From: Rufibacter tibetensis
GTDB taxonomy: Bacteria > Bacteroidota > Bacteroidia > Cytophagales > Hymenobacteraceae
NCBI RefSeq assembly: GCF_001310085.1
Contig: NZ_CP012643.1
Coordinates: 1,519,001-1,583,000 of the forward strand
DNA length: 64,000 bases
Direction of reading: 5' to 3'
A model generated the notes under the pieces. That model searched no databases. It had not been told where the DNA came from and worked only from the letters and a program-made list of their open reading frames with translations. The translations under genes were made by a program, and so were the position numbers. Of the stretch, positions 50,683-58,593 are shown piece by piece (the stretch's first letter is position 1; the number at the start of each line of letters is the position of its first letter).

Positions 50683-51546
50683 TTGAACGCGAAAGATACA
50701 CTTTTTTGCAAAAAAACCACCTTCAATTGTGGTGGAAGGTTGGTCTTATTGCACAAGCCCGTGGTCATGGGAATCCTTAACCTCACCCCGGATTCTTTCT
50801 ATGCCAACAGTAGGCTGCAGAATGTATCAGAAGCGGTAGCACAGGCCGGAAAAATGCTGAACGAGGGTGCCTCCATTTTAGACATTGGTGGTTATTCTAC
50901 GAGACCGGGAGCGCCTGAAGTTTCAGAACAGGAAGAGCTGAATCGCGTAGTACCAATAATAGAGGCGCTGTCCAAAGCTTATCCAGAGGCGCTGTTGTCC
51001 ATAGACACGTTCAGGGCCCGGGTGGCGGAAGAAGCGGTTCAGAGGGGGGCACACATCATCAATGATGTTTCAGGAGGCACGTTAGACCAGAACATGTTCT
51101 CCACCGCTGGCAGATTAGGGGTACCGTACATTCTCATGCACATGCGCGGCACACCGCAGAACATGGCCTTGCAGAACCAGTACCTCAACGGCCTGCTGGA
51201 AGAAATAGTCTCATTTTTTGCCGAGCGGGTGGCGTTGCTGAGAGCGGCCGGTGTGAAAGACATTCTGCTGGACCCAGGTTTTGGTTTCGCAAAAAATGTG
51301 GAACAAAACTATCAACTGTTGCGCCGGTTTAAAGAACTAGAGGTGTTTGAGTTACCCCTTTTAATTGGGCTCTCCCGCAAATCTATGACCTATAAACCAT
51401 TGCTGGTAGGTCCTGAGGAAGCCCTTACAGGCACAATTGTTGCCAATACGCTGGCGTTACTGAACGGGGCAGACATTCTGCGGGTGCATGATGTGAAAGA
51501 GGCGGTTCATACTATTGAGATTGTAAAAAAGATGTTGACGGCGTGA
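50683..51546 (+). CDS. folP: Dihydropteroate synthase
   Basis: About 287 residues from TTG 50683. The frame is open further upstream, but that part is antisense to the DUF1599 gene and lacks family similarity. The TIM barrel has VVMGILNLTPDSFYANSRL (pterin/pABA site), GASILDIGGYSTRPGA, LSIDTFRA, HIINDVSGG, ILMHMRGTPQNM, DILLDPGFGFAKN and a final RVHDVKEA. It joins dihydropterin pyrophosphate to p-aminobenzoate in folate synthesis. It overlaps cdaA by four bases (GTGA), so the two are translationally coupled. Confidence 0.93.
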   Translation: MNAKDTLFCKKTTFNCGGRLVLLHKPVVMGILNLTPDSFYANSRLQNVSEAVAQAGKMLNEGASILDIGGYSTRPGAPEVSEQEELNRVVPIIEALSKAYPEALLSIDTFRARVAEEAVQRGAHIINDVSGGTLDQNMFSTAGRLGVPYILMHMRGTPQNMALQNQYLNGLLEEIVSFFAERVALLRAAGVKDILLDPGFGFAKNVEQNYQLLRRFKELEVFELPLLIGLSRKSMTYKPLLVGPEEALTGTIVANTLALLNGADILRVHDVKEAVHTIEIVKKMLTA

Positions 51547-52373
51547 TTTCATTATTTTCCATAGGGTTTTTAGAGATAGAATGGCTTGACATTATTGATG
51601 TCTTGCTGGTAACGGTACTATTGTACCAACTCTACAAACTCCTGACTGGAAGTGTGGCGCTGAAGATTTTCCTGGGGCTGTTGTCCGTTTACCTGCTCTA
51701 CCTGGTAGTGAAAGCCGCCGGCATGGAACTGCTCACCATCATCCTGGGCCAGTTCATGGGCGTGGGTGTTTTGGCGGCCATTATTGTCTTTCAGCCCGAA
51801 ATCAGGCGTTTTCTGCTCATGATCGGCAAGACCACGGCGTTCAACAACGAGCGCCTGTTCAGGAGCTTTCCGTGGCGCCGCACCGAGAACGCCGACAAAC
51901 TTCCCATCACCCCCTTCATTGAAGCAGCCAAGTCATTAGCCGGTAAAAACACCGGTGCATTGATCGTTTTTGCCCGAAGCTCAGAACTACGCTACTTCGC
52001 AGAGTCTGGTGATGCCATTGACGCTATTGTGAGCAAGCGATTGCTGATTTCCATCTTCAACAAGAACAGTCCCTTGCATGACGGCGCCGTGATCATTCAG
52101 GGCAACCGCATCAAAGCCGCCCGCTGCATCTTGCCCGTGACGGAGAGCAACGACGTTCCCGCCTCCATGGGGTTGCGCCACCGGGCTGCCATTGGCCTCT
52201 CAGAAGTAACGGACAGCGTGGTGCTGGTGGTCTCTGAGGAAACCGGTCAGATTGCTTTAGTACGTAATGGGGAAGTGTACCGAAATCTATCGGCCGCTGA
52301 CCTGCGCTCCAAGCTTAACCACTTCCTGTTTGACATTGAGCCGAAGGTGGTAGAGAAAGTAGCAGCTGCGTAA
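51543..52373 (+). CDS. cdaA: Diadenylate cyclase (c-di-AMP synthase), CdaA type
   Basis: 276 residues starting at GTG 51543. Three membrane helices (about 15-33, 38-57, 62-83) are followed by the DAC domain (about 120-255). The catalytic DGA is at 180-182 (PLHDGAVII) and RHR at 212-214 (LRHRAAIG). It makes cyclic di-AMP from two ATP at the inner face of the membrane. No cdaR (YbbR) or glmM gene follows, in contrast with Firmicutes, while folP lies upstream as in other Bacteroidetes. Confidence 0.93.
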   Translation: MISLFSIGFLEIEWLDIIDVLLVTVLLYQLYKLLTGSVALKIFLGLLSVYLLYLVVKAAGMELLTIILGQFMGVGVLAAIIVFQPEIRRFLLMIGKTTAFNNERLFRSFPWRRTENADKLPITPFIEAAKSLAGKNTGALIVFARSSELRYFAESGDAIDAIVSKRLLISIFNKNSPLHDGAVIIQGNRIKAARCILPVTESNDVPASMGLRHRAAIGLSEVTDSVVLVVSEETGQIALVRNGEVYRNLSAADLRSKLNHFLFDIEPKVVEKVAAA

Positions 52374-52443
52374 TCAGTTGTTGATTCCTGTACAACCCGT
52401 CAGCTACATTTAGCTCAAAAGTCTTACTCCCGCTCCTTGCTTC

Positions 52444-52470
52444 CTTTCCTAAAATCAAGCTTATAACAGC
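52444..52470 (+). repeat. Dispersed intergenic motif, site 10
   Basis: CTTTCCTAAAATCAAGCTTA then TAACAGC. Confidence 0.45.
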
Positions 52471-52504
52471 AATATCGGTTTCCTCAGTGGGAAAAGCAGG
52501 TTGA

Positions 52505-52512
52505 TAAATTTG
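52505..52512 (+). promoter_or_regulatory. Possible -7 box (TAAATTTG)
   Basis: Matches the Bacteroidetes -7 consensus TAnnTTTG. It lies about 24 bases before the ATG at 52536, which argues against the TTG at 52512 as start. No convincing -33 box is seen. Confidence 0.4.
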
Positions 52513-52535
52513 TGTATCTTTTGGGCATCAACCAG

Positions 52536-53468
52536 ATGACCATGCGATTCCCTCAACTCCTTTTACTTCTTCTGCTGCTTTCTTCCACTTTTTCGGTTTT
52601 CGCGCAGAAAACAGCTAAAGAGAAACCGGACCAGAAACTGACGCGGAAACTTCAGGACCTTACCAAAAGCTTTCAGGGCGAGGTGGGCATTTACGTGCGG
52701 CACTTGAAAACCGGGAAAATGGTGGCCATCAACGCAGACACCCTTTTTCCTACCGCCAGCATGATCAAGGTGCCTATTATGGTGGGCGTGTTTGACAAAA
52801 TAGAGAAAGGAGAACTGAACCCTAAGGCCATTCTGCGCTACCGCGATTCACTGTATTACGCCGGCGAGGACATTGTTGGCAACTTCAAAGACAGCTCCAC
52901 GGTAGCTTTAAGCAAAATCCAGATGCTGAGCATTACCACCTCAGACAATACTGGCAGCCTCTGGTTGCAGCACCTGACCGGCACTGGCACTGCCATCAAC
53001 GCCTGGCTGGAGCAGAATGGCTTTGAACACACCAGAATGAATTCCCGCACCCCGGGCCGACGCGCCAACTGGCAGAAGTACGGCTGGGGTCAAACTACTC
53101 CGCGCGAGATGGCGAGTCTTGTCACCATGATCAGAGAAGGGAAGGCCGTTAGTCCAGCCGCGAGTGAGCGCATGTACCGCAACCTAGGCCGTATCTACGT
53201 AGATGACGTGGCGCTCTCTCAGATTCCGCCAACGGTACAGACCGCCTCCAAGCAAGGAGCTGTAGACCAATCCCGCTCAGAAGTGGTCCTGGTCAATGCC
53301 CCGCATGGCGATTATGTCTTCTGCATCATCACCAAAAACCAGAAAGACGAAAGTTGGGAATACAACAACGCGGGCTACGCACTAATCAGAGCGGTCTCCA
53401 GCACCCTTTGGAATCACTTTGAGCCTAAATCTGATTGGAAGCCAGCCAAAGGCGTTGAAAAGTATTAA
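52536..53468 (+). CDS. Class A beta-lactamase-fold serine hydrolase, secreted
   Basis: 310 residues from ATG 52536; ATG 52542 is equally possible. Signal peptide LLLLLLLLSSTFSVFAQ. The penicillin-interacting fold shows the SxxK motif SMIK (Ser74, Lys77), SDN (135-137) and KQG (238-240) in place of KTG. I see no ExxLN omega-loop motif after SDN, where true class A enzymes carry the deacylating Glu. It may be a beta-lactamase relative or a peptidoglycan-associated hydrolase; resistance is not implied. Periplasmic or secreted. Monocistronic with a hairpin at 53595-53633 downstream. Confidence 0.8.
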   Translation: MTMRFPQLLLLLLLLSSTFSVFAQKTAKEKPDQKLTRKLQDLTKSFQGEVGIYVRHLKTGKMVAINADTLFPTASMIKVPIMVGVFDKIEKGELNPKAILRYRDSLYYAGEDIVGNFKDSSTVALSKIQMLSITTSDNTGSLWLQHLTGTGTAINAWLEQNGFEHTRMNSRTPGRRANWQKYGWGQTTPREMASLVTMIREGKAVSPAASERMYRNLGRIYVDDVALSQIPPTVQTASKQGAVDQSRSEVVLVNAPHGDYVFCIITKNQKDESWEYNNAGYALIRAVSSTLWNHFEPKSDWKPAKGVEKY

Positions 53469-53557
53469 CGGCATTTTCTCCATCCAGCCTTAGAAGAGCA
53501 AGCGGAACACATGAACCAAAAATTGCAGCCTAATAAAGAGGTAATGCTTTCAAGCTT

Positions 53558-53583
53558 ATTTCTGAAAAACGAGGCCTAAACAG
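53558..53583 (+). repeat. Dispersed intergenic motif, site 11
   Basis: ATTTCTGAAAAACGAGGCC then TAAACAG. Confidence 0.45.
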
Positions 53584-53594
53584 CCGGCAAGATT

Positions 53595-53633
53595 AAAGCC
53601 CACCATCCACACCTGGTGCTTCTGGTGGGCTTT
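53595..53633. terminator. Terminator between convergent genes
   Basis: AAAGCCCACCA pairs with TGGTGGGCTTT around a 17-nt loop. Serves the hydrolase on the left and the oxidoreductase on the right. Confidence 0.7.
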
Positions 53634-53687
53634 CCCCTTCATGAGATAGTAAGACCGCTATATTTGCCCTCTCCCCTATCTCAATCC

Positions 53688-55142
53688 TTAATTTTTCGTG
53701 CTTAACTCAGGAGCCTTCAAATGGAAGACATCTTTCAAAGCACGTTTGGCGGCATGATAACCACACATCCCGTGCACCCCGCCGCCCGGAGGCGTGGACG
53801 AGGAACATAAATACAGTCCTTTCGCCGAAGTCTGGTAAGGTGACAAGCTCACCACCGGGCGCGTGTACAATTGCCCTATATCAATAATGCCCCCGTTAAT
53901 GTCACCGCCAATGTAGTTGGGGTTGTGCGCTTGCATTTGAGCGGTATTCATGGTGTGCCGGGCCAGAATCAAATCTTTAAAACCGGGCGCGAAACGCTCC
54001 ACCTGATTTTCAATGGCCTGCGTCATGTCTTCGGTAGAACCGTTGGGCACGTGACAGTAGGCCCAGGCGGTATGCTTCCCCTTGGGGGCACGGGTATTGT
54101 CAAACAGGCTTTGCTGGGCCAACAACACAAACGGTTTCTGCGGATGGTGCCCAGCCGCCGATGCTTTCTCAGAGGCCGCAATTTCTTCCAGCGTATTCCC
54201 TATGTGAATGGTTCCGGCTTGACGGCATTCAGGTGCGGTGAACGGAATCGGGCCATCTAGGGCCCAGTCCATCTTGAAAACTCCCATGCCGTACCGGTAG
54301 CGGTACAGCTGTTTCCGGTAGAACGGGGTAAGTTTCTCTCCGGCTATTTCCAGCAATTGCTTGGGTGTAACATCTAAAAGAACCGCTTTGCTTTTGGGCA
54401 ATTGGTCCAGGGAGGTCACATAAACCCCAGTCTCCACCTTGCCCCCTAAACTCTGGAAGTAAGATACCAACGCGTTTGCGATTTGCTGAGAACCTCCTTT
54501 GGGAACAGGCCAGCCCTGCAAATGCCCCACGGCCATGAGCACCAGGCCAATTGCCGAAGTAGTTAAGTTTGACAAAGGCTGTATAGAGTGCGCCGCCATA
54601 CCCGCCCACAACCCACGAGCCTCTTGGGTTTTGAAGCGGTTCGCCAAAAAGGTGGCTGAGGTAAGCGCGTTTAACCCGAAGGACGCCAAGTCAATGGGGT
54701 GGCTGGGAATACGCAAGGGGCCCAGCACATCAGGTGCCATGGCGGGCCAGCTTTTCACCAGCGGCTGCATCAGGTTCAAATACGCCTGCTGGTCTTTCCC
54801 CAGAGACTGTGCCGTATCTTGCAGCGAAGTGAACAGGGCTGCTGCCGTTCCATTGTCAAAGGGGTGCGCCGCCGAAACTGGCGGATACAGGAACTCCAGC
54901 CCGTGCTCTTGCAGCGGCAGGGTTTTGAAGAACGGAGAACCCGCAGCCAACGGATGAATGGCCGAGCATACATCGTGCACAAAACCCGGCAAGGTCAATT
55001 CCTGGGACCGAAGCCCCCCGCCTAACTGGTCTTTGCCTTCTACCAACAGCACCTCCAACCCGGCTTGTTGTAAGGTAATTGCCGCCGCTAATCCGTTAGG
55101 CCCGGAACCTACCACTACCGCATCATATTGAGTACTACGCAC
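53688..55142 (-). CDS. FAD-dependent oxidoreductase, phytoene desaturase/PYROXD2-like
   Basis: 484 residues. The N-terminal Rossmann dinucleotide motif is YDAVVVGSGPNGLAAAITLQQAGLEVLLVEGKDQLGGGLRS (GxGxxG...E...GG). The C-terminal GLYLCSSSTPPGGGVHGMCGYHAAKRAL is the second FAD-binding segment typical of carotenoid desaturase-like enzymes. The family includes carotene desaturases, retinol saturases and the uncharacterised PYROXD2 group, to which this looks closest. Cytoplasmic or membrane-associated. No crt genes are next to it, so a role in carotenoid synthesis is unsupported. Confidence 0.88.
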   Translation of the reverse strand: MRSTQYDAVVVGSGPNGLAAAITLQQAGLEVLLVEGKDQLGGGLRSQELTLPGFVHDVCSAIHPLAAGSPFFKTLPLQEHGLEFLYPPVSAAHPFDNGTAAALFTSLQDTAQSLGKDQQAYLNLMQPLVKSWPAMAPDVLGPLRIPSHPIDLASFGLNALTSATFLANRFKTQEARGLWAGMAAHSIQPLSNLTTSAIGLVLMAVGHLQGWPVPKGGSQQIANALVSYFQSLGGKVETGVYVTSLDQLPKSKAVLLDVTPKQLLEIAGEKLTPFYRKQLYRYRYGMGVFKMDWALDGPIPFTAPECRQAGTIHIGNTLEEIAASEKASAAGHHPQKPFVLLAQQSLFDNTRAPKGKHTAWAYCHVPNGSTEDMTQAIENQVERFAPGFKDLILARHTMNTAQMQAHNPNYIGGDINGGIIDIGQLYTRPVVSLSPYQTSAKGLYLCSSSTPPGGGVHGMCGYHAAKRALKDVFHLKAPELSTKN

Positions 55143-55207
55143 GCCCGTTTGTCTTTAGTTTGATGTTCCTATGTAAAACCACCAGGCAGAGTTACTGTTT
55201 TAAGCCG

Positions 55208-55234
55208 CTTTCTCTAAAACCGACCTAAAAACAG
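55208..55234 (+). repeat. Dispersed intergenic motif, site 12
   Basis: CTTTCTCTAAAACCGACC then TAAAAACAG, between divergent genes. Confidence 0.45.
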
Positions 55235-55280
55235 ATTTCTGTTCTTGCGTATAGGAAGCTACAAGCTACTCAATTTTTCT

Positions 55281-55931
55281 ATGTCTGACGCGCCTTTTCT
55301 ACCGCTTTTCCCGCAACTCACCCCCATCCTCAGCAATGCAACCGCCCTGGATTTTGAAACCACCGGGGTAAGCGGAAGCAAAGGACGGGTGATTGAAATA
55401 GGAGCTGTTAAGAGTGCGCACGGCAAAGTTGTCGGCCGGTTTCACACCTTGGTAAAACTGAAAGGGGAACTACCCAAAAAGATAACTGAGATCACCGGCA
55501 TCACGCATGAGGACCTGGTAAATGCCATGGAAGAGCGTACTGCCTTCTCTATTCTGAAGGAGTTTATAGGCGATAGCACCGTAGTAGCCCACAACGCTCC
55601 TTTTGACCTTGGCTTTCTGTACAGCACCTACCGCAGACTAAAGCTGGGACCGGTGCAGCATCCGTTCCTGGATACCCTGTCGGTGTGCCGCTTGCGCCAG
55701 CCGTCGCCGCGTAATTTGCCAGACATGTGCAAAGCCTATGGCATTCCGCTTACCCGATGGCACCGTGCCCTGCCAGACGCCACCGCTACCTGGCACCTGC
55801 TCCACCGCCTCCATGAAGAAAGCCCCTTAGATGGCATGCGCAACAAGCTTGTTCTAAATCCCAAGTACCCGGCCCCGTTCTGGCTGCCTCCGCTAGCCGA
55901 GGTCCTTTCTCCGCCCGCTTCCCTTCGATAG
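55281..55931 (+). CDS. DnaQ-like 3'-5' exonuclease
   Basis: 216 residues from ATG 55281. DEDDh exonuclease motifs: ALDFETTG (Exo I, Asp-Glu), VVAHNAPFDLGFL (Exo II) and HRALPDATATWHLL (Exo III, His...Asp). The family covers the epsilon proofreading subunit and PolC-type or RNase T-like enzymes. The protein is a lone exonuclease domain without a GIY-YIG or BRCT extension. The last ~30 residues contain LNPKYPAPFWLPPL, which is not typical. Cytoplasmic DNA repair or proofreading is likely. Confidence 0.9.
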   Translation: MSDAPFLPLFPQLTPILSNATALDFETTGVSGSKGRVIEIGAVKSAHGKVVGRFHTLVKLKGELPKKITEITGITHEDLVNAMEERTAFSILKEFIGDSTVVAHNAPFDLGFLYSTYRRLKLGPVQHPFLDTLSVCRLRQPSPRNLPDMCKAYGIPLTRWHRALPDATATWHLLHRLHEESPLDGMRNKLVLNPKYPAPFWLPPLAEVLSPPASLR

Positions 55932-56154
55932 AAACGGGGGTTTCAAATTAAACAACCCTTTGATAAAAATAAAACAAAATCAACATACCCCCTCATTCAA
56001 ATTCAGGTACTTTCCGTTTTAAAAACCCGTACTTATTCAATCCACCCAATTTTACAGCATTCGTTTAAGCTAGACGGAGGAATAAGAAGCACCACGCGTT
56101 TATGATTATTCCTTTTCAAGCTAAAGATATTACTCACTATAAAAGGAGAAGGAA

Positions 56155-57471
56155 ATGGGAAAAGTGCGGTTGATATGGATGATCTTCTTTGCTGGGTGGA
56201 TGTTTTCATGCTCTTCCAGCGACGAGGCTCTGGACGAGATTGATCAGGACACAGGCTTTCTTACCCAAGGGGTTTACCCGCTGCAAAATGTCCGTGATTT
56301 AGACCCGATCATTAATGAAATAGGCAACAGCCAGTACGTTTTAATTGGGGAAGCCTCCCATGGCACTTCTGAATATTACACCTGGCGCGCCGATCTTAGC
56401 AAAAGACTGATTCAGGAGAAAGGATTCACCTTGATTGCAGTGGAAGGTGACTGGCCCTCGTCTTACTCTTTGAACCAATACGTGCAGGGAAGACAGGGCG
56501 GCACAGCCCAGCAGGCGCTGCAATCATTCCGGCGTTGGCCTACCTGGATGTGGGCTAACCAAGAAGTAGCAAGCTTCTCTGAGTGGCTTCGGCAATACAA
56601 CCAGCCCTTGGCCCAAAACCAAAAGGTAGGCTTTTACGGCATGGACGTGTACAGCATGTGGGAATCTCTGGAAGAGGTAAGAAACTATATGCAAACGGCA
56701 GACCCAGCCGTGGCTCAATTGGCTCAGGCCGCTCTTAACTGCCTTGGCCCTTACAATAGAGATGAACAGCAGTACGCCCAGGCCACAGCCCGAGGCACTT
56801 CCTGTGCTCCGCAGATGCAAGCACTGATACAGGCGGTGCAGGCACACCGGGCAAAACAGCCAGCGGCCCATGAGGGTGCTTTCAATGCCGAGCAAAATGC
56901 TTTGGTAGCTGTGAACGCTGAACGGTACTATACTCAAATGGTGCGCAGCGGCTCTGAATCATGGAACGTACGCGACCGGCACATGCAGGAAACCATCAAC
57001 CGGTTGGTTGCGGAGAAGGGAGCAGGCGCCAAAATCATTGTTTGGGCGCATAACACCCACGTAGGCGATGCCCGTTATACAGACATGGCCAGCAGTGGCA
57101 TGGTCAACGTCGGTCAATTGATTAGGGAGCAGCATGCCCAAAAGGGCGTTTATCTGGTAGGGTTTGGCTCTTATGAAGGACAGGTCATTGCCTCCAACAC
57201 TTGGGGTGGCAGCACCAGAGTCATGACGGTTCCGCAGGCGAAGGCCGGAAGCTGGGAGCAGATTCTGCACCGGTACAGCCCCGAAAACAAATTACTGCTG
57301 ATGCGGGAGCTGCAGAACATTCCGGAAGCCATGGAATCCAGGGGCCACCGCGCTATTGGTGTTACTTACAACCCGGGCTTTGAAAGCGGCAACTACGTGC
57401 CCACTATTCTACCCCGCCGCTATGACGCTTTCCTGTACATAGACAAGACCAAAGCTCTGTCTCCGCTGTAA
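56155..57471 (+). CDS. Erythromycin esterase family lipoprotein
   Basis: 438 residues. Lipobox MFSC (about residue 19), with an acidic linker SSSDEALDEIDQD. The domain matches the EreA/EreB-like superfamily: VLIGEASHGTSEYYTWRADLSKRLI (about 61-85, with active-site His and Glu), TLIAVEGDWP, VGFYGMDVYSMW and KIIVWAHNTHVGD (about 293-305). The superfamily includes macrolide esterases but also many enzymes of unknown substrate, so resistance cannot be claimed. A purine-rich AAAAGGAGAAGG precedes the ATG. Monocistronic. Confidence 0.88.
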   Translation: MGKVRLIWMIFFAGWMFSCSSSDEALDEIDQDTGFLTQGVYPLQNVRDLDPIINEIGNSQYVLIGEASHGTSEYYTWRADLSKRLIQEKGFTLIAVEGDWPSSYSLNQYVQGRQGGTAQQALQSFRRWPTWMWANQEVASFSEWLRQYNQPLAQNQKVGFYGMDVYSMWESLEEVRNYMQTADPAVAQLAQAALNCLGPYNRDEQQYAQATARGTSCAPQMQALIQAVQAHRAKQPAAHEGAFNAEQNALVAVNAERYYTQMVRSGSESWNVRDRHMQETINRLVAEKGAGAKIIVWAHNTHVGDARYTDMASSGMVNVGQLIREQHAQKGVYLVGFGSYEGQVIASNTWGGSTRVMTVPQAKAGSWEQILHRYSPENKLLLMRELQNIPEAMESRGHRAIGVTYNPGFESGNYVPTILPRRYDAFLYIDKTKALSPL

Positions 57472-57564
57472 CAGGACCTGTAAAGCACCTTGCAACATCA
57501 GAAGGGCTTTACTACAGAACGTAATAACATCACCCGACAAGGTAACTTATCGGGTTTCTAAACA

Positions 57565-57592
57565 AAAGGGGGAGCCTCTCAGCTCCCCCTTT
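57565..57592. terminator. Terminator after the EreA-like gene
   Basis: AAAGGGGGAGC pairs with GCTCCCCCTTT with a 6-nt loop and a T-run. Confidence 0.8.
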
Positions 57593-57681
57593 GCGTTTTT
57601 TGTTCTTGTTGTTTCAGTTGTTTTAAAAGGCTTTGTCACGCCTCTGTTCACTACATACCTCCAGAGCAGCTAGTCAGGCTG

Positions 57682-58593
57682 CTATAGAAGCTTGACGCTT
57701 TTGGCCACGTCATTGCCTTCGTCATCTTTCTCAATCTCAAATTCTACGCGATCCCCTACGTGAAGCTCGTTAAAGTCTGTGTCAATCACGTTGGTGAAGT
57801 GGAAGAATAGGTTGTTAGGCGGGAATTTGATGAAGCCGTACCCGTTTTTGAGGCTCATGATCTCGCCTTCGCCATGACCTCCTACCTGGTTGTGAACATC
57901 CACTTCGTCCTCATCATGAACCACTACATTCCGTTTCTGGTCTGGTTGTACAAACAAACGGTTTATGGTGGTATCATTCTGGGCGATGCGCTGGTCAATG
58001 ATTCCGTGCATGGCCATTGGGTACGTTACCTCCGCCAGCAGATCCTGTGACGGGCGTGTAGTCATGCGCTGTCCATTGTCTGTGGTGTATTCAAATTCCC
58101 AGGTTAACGCCATGATGCGGGTTCCTAGGGTGTTGACTTTGCGTACCATGGGCACGTAATCTCCGTCTGAAGAGATCAATACCAACACATCAAATCGCTT
58201 GTAGAATGCCTGTTCAAAAGCTTCCAGGGCCAACCAAACGTCTATTCCGCGTTCCTGCTTATAGCCCTCCGGTGTAGTCCGCACCGGCAGGTAATGGGTA
58301 GTCACGCCTTCAGACATTAGGATGTCATCAAATACACGATCCCAGTAAAGGGTATCACCGCGCTGGCTGGCTTCGTACGCATTGAGCCTTCCCCGGAAAT
58401 AGTGGGCATCTACAATTCTGCAGAAGCGCGGATCTACATTTTCTTCCTCCGCTACCTGTTCCCGGATGAACTCATGAAGGCCAGAGATACTAATCCTACG
58501 TTTGCGCTGGTGGCCGTAAGCGTAGTAATTACTGACCTGTAAGAAATAATTGCCGTCATAGAAGACGCCAATTCTCACTAGTTTTTCCTGCAT
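57682..58593 (-). CDS. NYN domain nuclease fused to a cold-shock domain
   Basis: 303 residues from ATG 58593 (the frame extends upstream but through a repetitive CTGTCTGT leader). The NYN/PIN-like domain (about 5-165) keeps the acidic set Asp13 (FYDGNYF), Asp118 (RGIDVWLALEA) and Asp143/Asp145 (SSDGDYVPMV). After a linker, a cold-shock domain fills about 241-303: GEGEIMSLKNGYGFIKF with RNP1 NGYGFIKF, and RNP2 LFFHFTNV. LabA/NYN proteins are predicted RNases; the CSD should bind RNA, so this looks like an RNA-targeted nuclease. A lone gene; RNA turnover or cold response is likely. Confidence 0.9.
   Translation of the reverse strand: MQEKLVRIGVFYDGNYFLQVSNYYAYGHQRKRRISISGLHEFIREQVAEEENVDPRFCRIVDAHYFRGRLNAYEASQRGDTLYWDRVFDDILMSEGVTTHYLPVRTTPEGYKQERGIDVWLALEAFEQAFYKRFDVLVLISSDGDYVPMVRKVNTLGTRIMALTWEFEYTTDNGQRMTTRPSQDLLAEVTYPMAMHGIIDQRIAQNDTTINRLFVQPDQKRNVVVHDEDEVDVHNQVGGHGEGEIMSLKNGYGFIKFPPNNLFFHFTNVIDTDFNELHVGDRVEFEIEKDDEGNDVAKSVKLL

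Noticed and set aside
52536-53468. Calling the gene an antibiotic-resistance beta-lactamase
   Set aside because: KQG in place of KTG and no visible deacylation Glu motif make resistance unsupported.
56155-57471. Calling the EreA-like protein a macrolide-resistance determinant
   Set aside because: The superfamily is broad, and this lipoprotein has no mobile-element context that would suggest acquired resistance.
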